A stretch of 7,515 nt of DNA from contig CAYGSW010000273.1 in NCBI GenBank assembly GCA_964352535.1, forward strand, positions 1 to 7,515, given 5' to 3'. This DNA is from Granulosicoccus sp964352535 (lineage in GTDB: Bacteria; Pseudomonadota; Gammaproteobacteria; Granulosicoccales; Granulosicoccaceae). The translations under genes and the position numbers were made by a program. How positions within the stretch are numbered: the first letter of the stretch is position 1; each line of letters begins with the position of its first letter. The notes under the pieces are model-generated. The model had not been told where the DNA came from, made no database searches, and saw only the letters and a list, made by a program, of their open reading frames with translations. Below, piece after piece: positions 6,305 through 7,515 of the stretch.

Positions 6305-7051
6305 TTGTTTCAGTGGATTCATAAATTCGGTTCGCCCCCGTTCATGTACCGCGTGGCTGGTTGGTTGAGCCCCTGGTTCGCGAGTATCTGTCTGATAACG
6401 CTGGTCACCGGGCTCTACCTTGGCCTTTACGTCGCGCCGCCTGATTATGAACAGGGTGATAGCTATCGCATCATCTACATCCATGTACCGGCGGCGTGGA
6501 TGTCGATGTTTGTGTATGTGGTCATGGCTGTCTCCAGTGCCATCTTTCTCATCTGGAGACTCAAGATAGCTGACGTGGTGGCTGTGGCTTCTGCCCCGAT
6601 CGGTGCAGCGTTCACGGCGGTCGCCTTGCTCACTGGGTCTTTCTGGGGCAAACCCATGTGGGGCACCTGGTGGATCTGGGATGCAAGACTGACGTCCGAA
6701 CTCATACTGCTTTTTCTGTACCTTGGCTACATGGCGCTCAGAGGCGCTATGGAAACACCGCAAAGTGCTGCTCGCGCTGCTGGCATCCTCGCAGTTGTCG
6801 GCGTTGTGAACATTCCCATCATTCATTTTTCTGTCGAATGGTGGAACACGTTGCATCAGCCCGCCACCATTACCAAACTTGACAAGCCCTCCATGCATAT
6901 CAGCATGCTCAAGCCCTTGCTGATCATGGTGCTTTCTTTTCAGATGCTTTACTTCTTCAACCTCATGGTTCGTGTGCGCACCGTCATACTGGAAAGGGAA
7001 GCGCGTACAGCCTGGGTGGCCGAGCTGGCGGGAGGATCTTCTCGTGAATAG
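6305..7051 (+). CDS. ccmC: Heme transporter / heme lyase component CcmC
   Basis: A 248-residue integral membrane protein that aligns along its length with E. coli CcmC. CcmC presents heme on the periplasmic face and attaches it to the chaperone CcmE. Landmarks: the tryptophan-rich WWD domain WGKPMWGTWWIWDARLT (114-130) and the two heme-ligand histidines, H60 in IHVPAA and H184 in WWNTLHQ, with six hydrophobic stretches. The start is TTG at 6305: an in-frame TAA at 6281-6283 leaves no ATG or GTG upstream, the first internal ATG (6344) would remove the conserved HKFGSPP stretch, and the TTG start puts both histidines at the same numbers as in E. coli. The ribosome site is weak (GAGA at 6291-6294). 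It overlaps ccmD by eight bases. Confidence 0.96.
   Translation: MFQWIHKFGSPPFMYRVAGWLSPWFASICLITLVTGLYLGLYVAPPDYEQGDSYRIIYIHVPAAWMSMFVYVVMAVSSAIFLIWRLKIADVVAVASAPIGAAFTAVALLTGSFWGKPMWGTWWIWDARLTSELILLFLYLGYMALRGAMETPQSAARAAGILAVVGVVNIPIIHFSVEWWNTLHQPATITKLDKPSMHISMLKPLLIMVLSFQMLYFFNLMVRVRTVILEREARTAWVAELAGGSSRE
7031..7036 (+). promoter_or_regulatory. Ribosome binding site of ccmD
   Basis: GGAGGA lies seven bases before the GTG at 7044 and inside the end of ccmC. This strong site decides the ccmD start against an in-frame ATG at 6972 further upstream, which would give an over-long protein overlapping ccmC by 80 bases. Confidence 0.75.
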
Positions 7052-7223
7052 TTTTGCAGAGTTTCTGCATATGGGCGGATACGCTTTCTTTGTGTGGATG
7101 TCCTATGCACTTACAGCGGTATGCCTGGTCGGCGTGGTGCTCTGGTCATCGATCCAGCTGCGCAAGACCCGGGACCAATCGTTCAAAAGCGCCTTGCAAC
7201 ACCAGGCCAGGAGAGCCAAATGA
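7044..7223 (+). CDS. ccmD: Heme exporter small membrane protein CcmD
   Basis: A 59-residue protein with one membrane segment (about residues 13-35) and a basic cytoplasmic tail rich in Lys, Arg and Gln. The N-terminal stretch FLHMGGYAFFVWMSYALT (7-24) matches the CcmD pattern GGYAxYVWxSY. CcmD is a small subunit of the CcmABCD complex required for release of heme-loaded CcmE. The start is a GTG with an excellent ribosome site; size and position between ccmC and ccmE agree. Its TGA stop overlaps the ccmE start (ATGA, 7220-7223). Confidence 0.93.
   Translation: MNSFAEFLHMGGYAFFVWMSYALTAVCLVGVVLWSSIQLRKTRDQSFKSALQHQARRAK
7209..7213 (+). promoter_or_regulatory. Ribosome binding site of ccmE
   Basis: AGGAG, six bases before the ATG at 7220, inside the end of ccmD; it supports the start at the ATGA overlap. 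Confidence 0.7.
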
Positions 7224-7515
7224 CACCTAAACGTAAACAGAGACTCCTGCTGGTAGGGCTGATGCTGGCGGGCGTTGGTTCGGCTGTCGCTTTCGGCATC
7301 AATGCATTCCGCGATAATCTAATGCTTTTTCACTCACCCACCGATGTCGTGGCTGGTAATGTGACGCCGGGTACGCCATTTCGCATTGGCGGTATGGTTG
7401 TTGATGGCAGTGTGTCACGAAGCGGTGAGGACCTCTCGGTGAATTTCGAGTTGACTGACCATGGTGAAACCGTGCCAGTCACATTCACCGGCATATTGCC
7501 CGATCTGTTCAGTGA
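7220..7515 (+). CDS. ccmE: Cytochrome c maturation heme chaperone CcmE, N-terminal part
   Basis: The first 98 residues of CcmE; the gene runs off the window. A short basic N-terminus (KRKQR) is followed by one membrane anchor (about 9-27) and then the periplasmic OB-fold domain, with FRIGGMVVDGSV (54-65), the strand region LSVNFELTD (72-80) and GILPDLF (91-97), all typical of CcmE. CcmE carries heme from CcmC to the ligation complex. The histidine that binds heme covalently lies further on in the family (about residue 130 in E. coli), so it cannot be checked here. Tight overlap with ccmD shows it is in the same transcript as ccmCD. Confidence 0.96.
   Translation, partial: MTPKRKQRLLLVGLMLAGVGSAVAFGINAFRDNLMLFHSPTDVVAGNVTPGTPFRIGGMVVDGSVSRSGEDLSVNFELTDHGETVPVTFTGILPDLFS

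Noticed and set aside
5795..6898. Long reverse-strand open frame (367 codons) spanning the end of ccmB, the gap and most of ccmC
   Set aside because: It lies antisense to two well-supported conserved genes, its product is rich in His, Arg, Ser and Cys with no recognisable domain, and it is explained by the codon bias of the opposite strand plus a chance lack of stops in the gap.
6972..7043. ATG at 6972 as the ccmD start
   Set aside because: It would overlap ccmC by 80 bases and give an atypical N-terminus; GTG 7044 has GGAGGA at ideal spacing and gives the usual CcmD length.

Overview
This window looks like ordinary chromosomal DNA from a gammaproteobacterium. The evidence is a System I (Ccm) cytochrome c maturation locus with proteins close to the E. 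coli ones, a YciA-type thioesterase, an acetoacetyl-CoA synthetase, a DUF1285 protein and a consensus FNR/ANR box. Base composition is moderately GC-rich and fairly even. I see no mobile element, tRNA, rRNA or CRISPR. All recognised genes are on the + strand and none shows a frameshift. The species cannot be fixed from this; a marine heterotroph is a guess.

Left part (1-2077): the window opens on the last 38 codons of a LivF-type ABC transporter ATPase. A PaaK-like adenylate-forming ligase follows (182-1456), with a divergent nucleotide-binding loop and no lysine at the usual C-terminal catalytic position. A leader of about 200 bases without a convincing gene precedes a YciA-like hotdog acyl-CoA thioesterase (1655-2077).

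Middle (2123-6012): acetoacetyl-CoA synthetase (aacS), a DUF1285 protein, ccmA and ccmB form an unbroken chain of overlapping genes (4, 8 and 4 bases). They are almost certainly one transcript with translational coupling, which ties a carbon-metabolism enzyme to the heme-exporter ABC subunits.

Right part (6013-7515): a 292-base AT-enriched gap interrupts the ccm locus between ccmB and ccmC. It carries a perfect 14-base FNR/ANR/DNR-type box, TTGATCCGCATCAA, and just downstream a perfect 8-base-pair stem-loop with an overlapping alternative pairing. ccmC (TTG start), ccmD (GTG start) and ccmE (cut by the window edge) then run as a tight overlapping set. The simplest reading is that ccmCDE and whatever follows have their own oxygen-responsive promoter, while ccmAB are read with aacS.

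CcmA and CcmB form the ABC module that, with CcmC and CcmD, releases heme-loaded CcmE. CcmC delivers heme to CcmE in the periplasm, and later Ccm proteins, outside the window, would ligate it to apocytochromes. The most notable points are the internal FNR site that splits the ccm genes and the PaaK-like ligase lacking expected catalytic residues. I found no clear sign of a wholly undescribed system.
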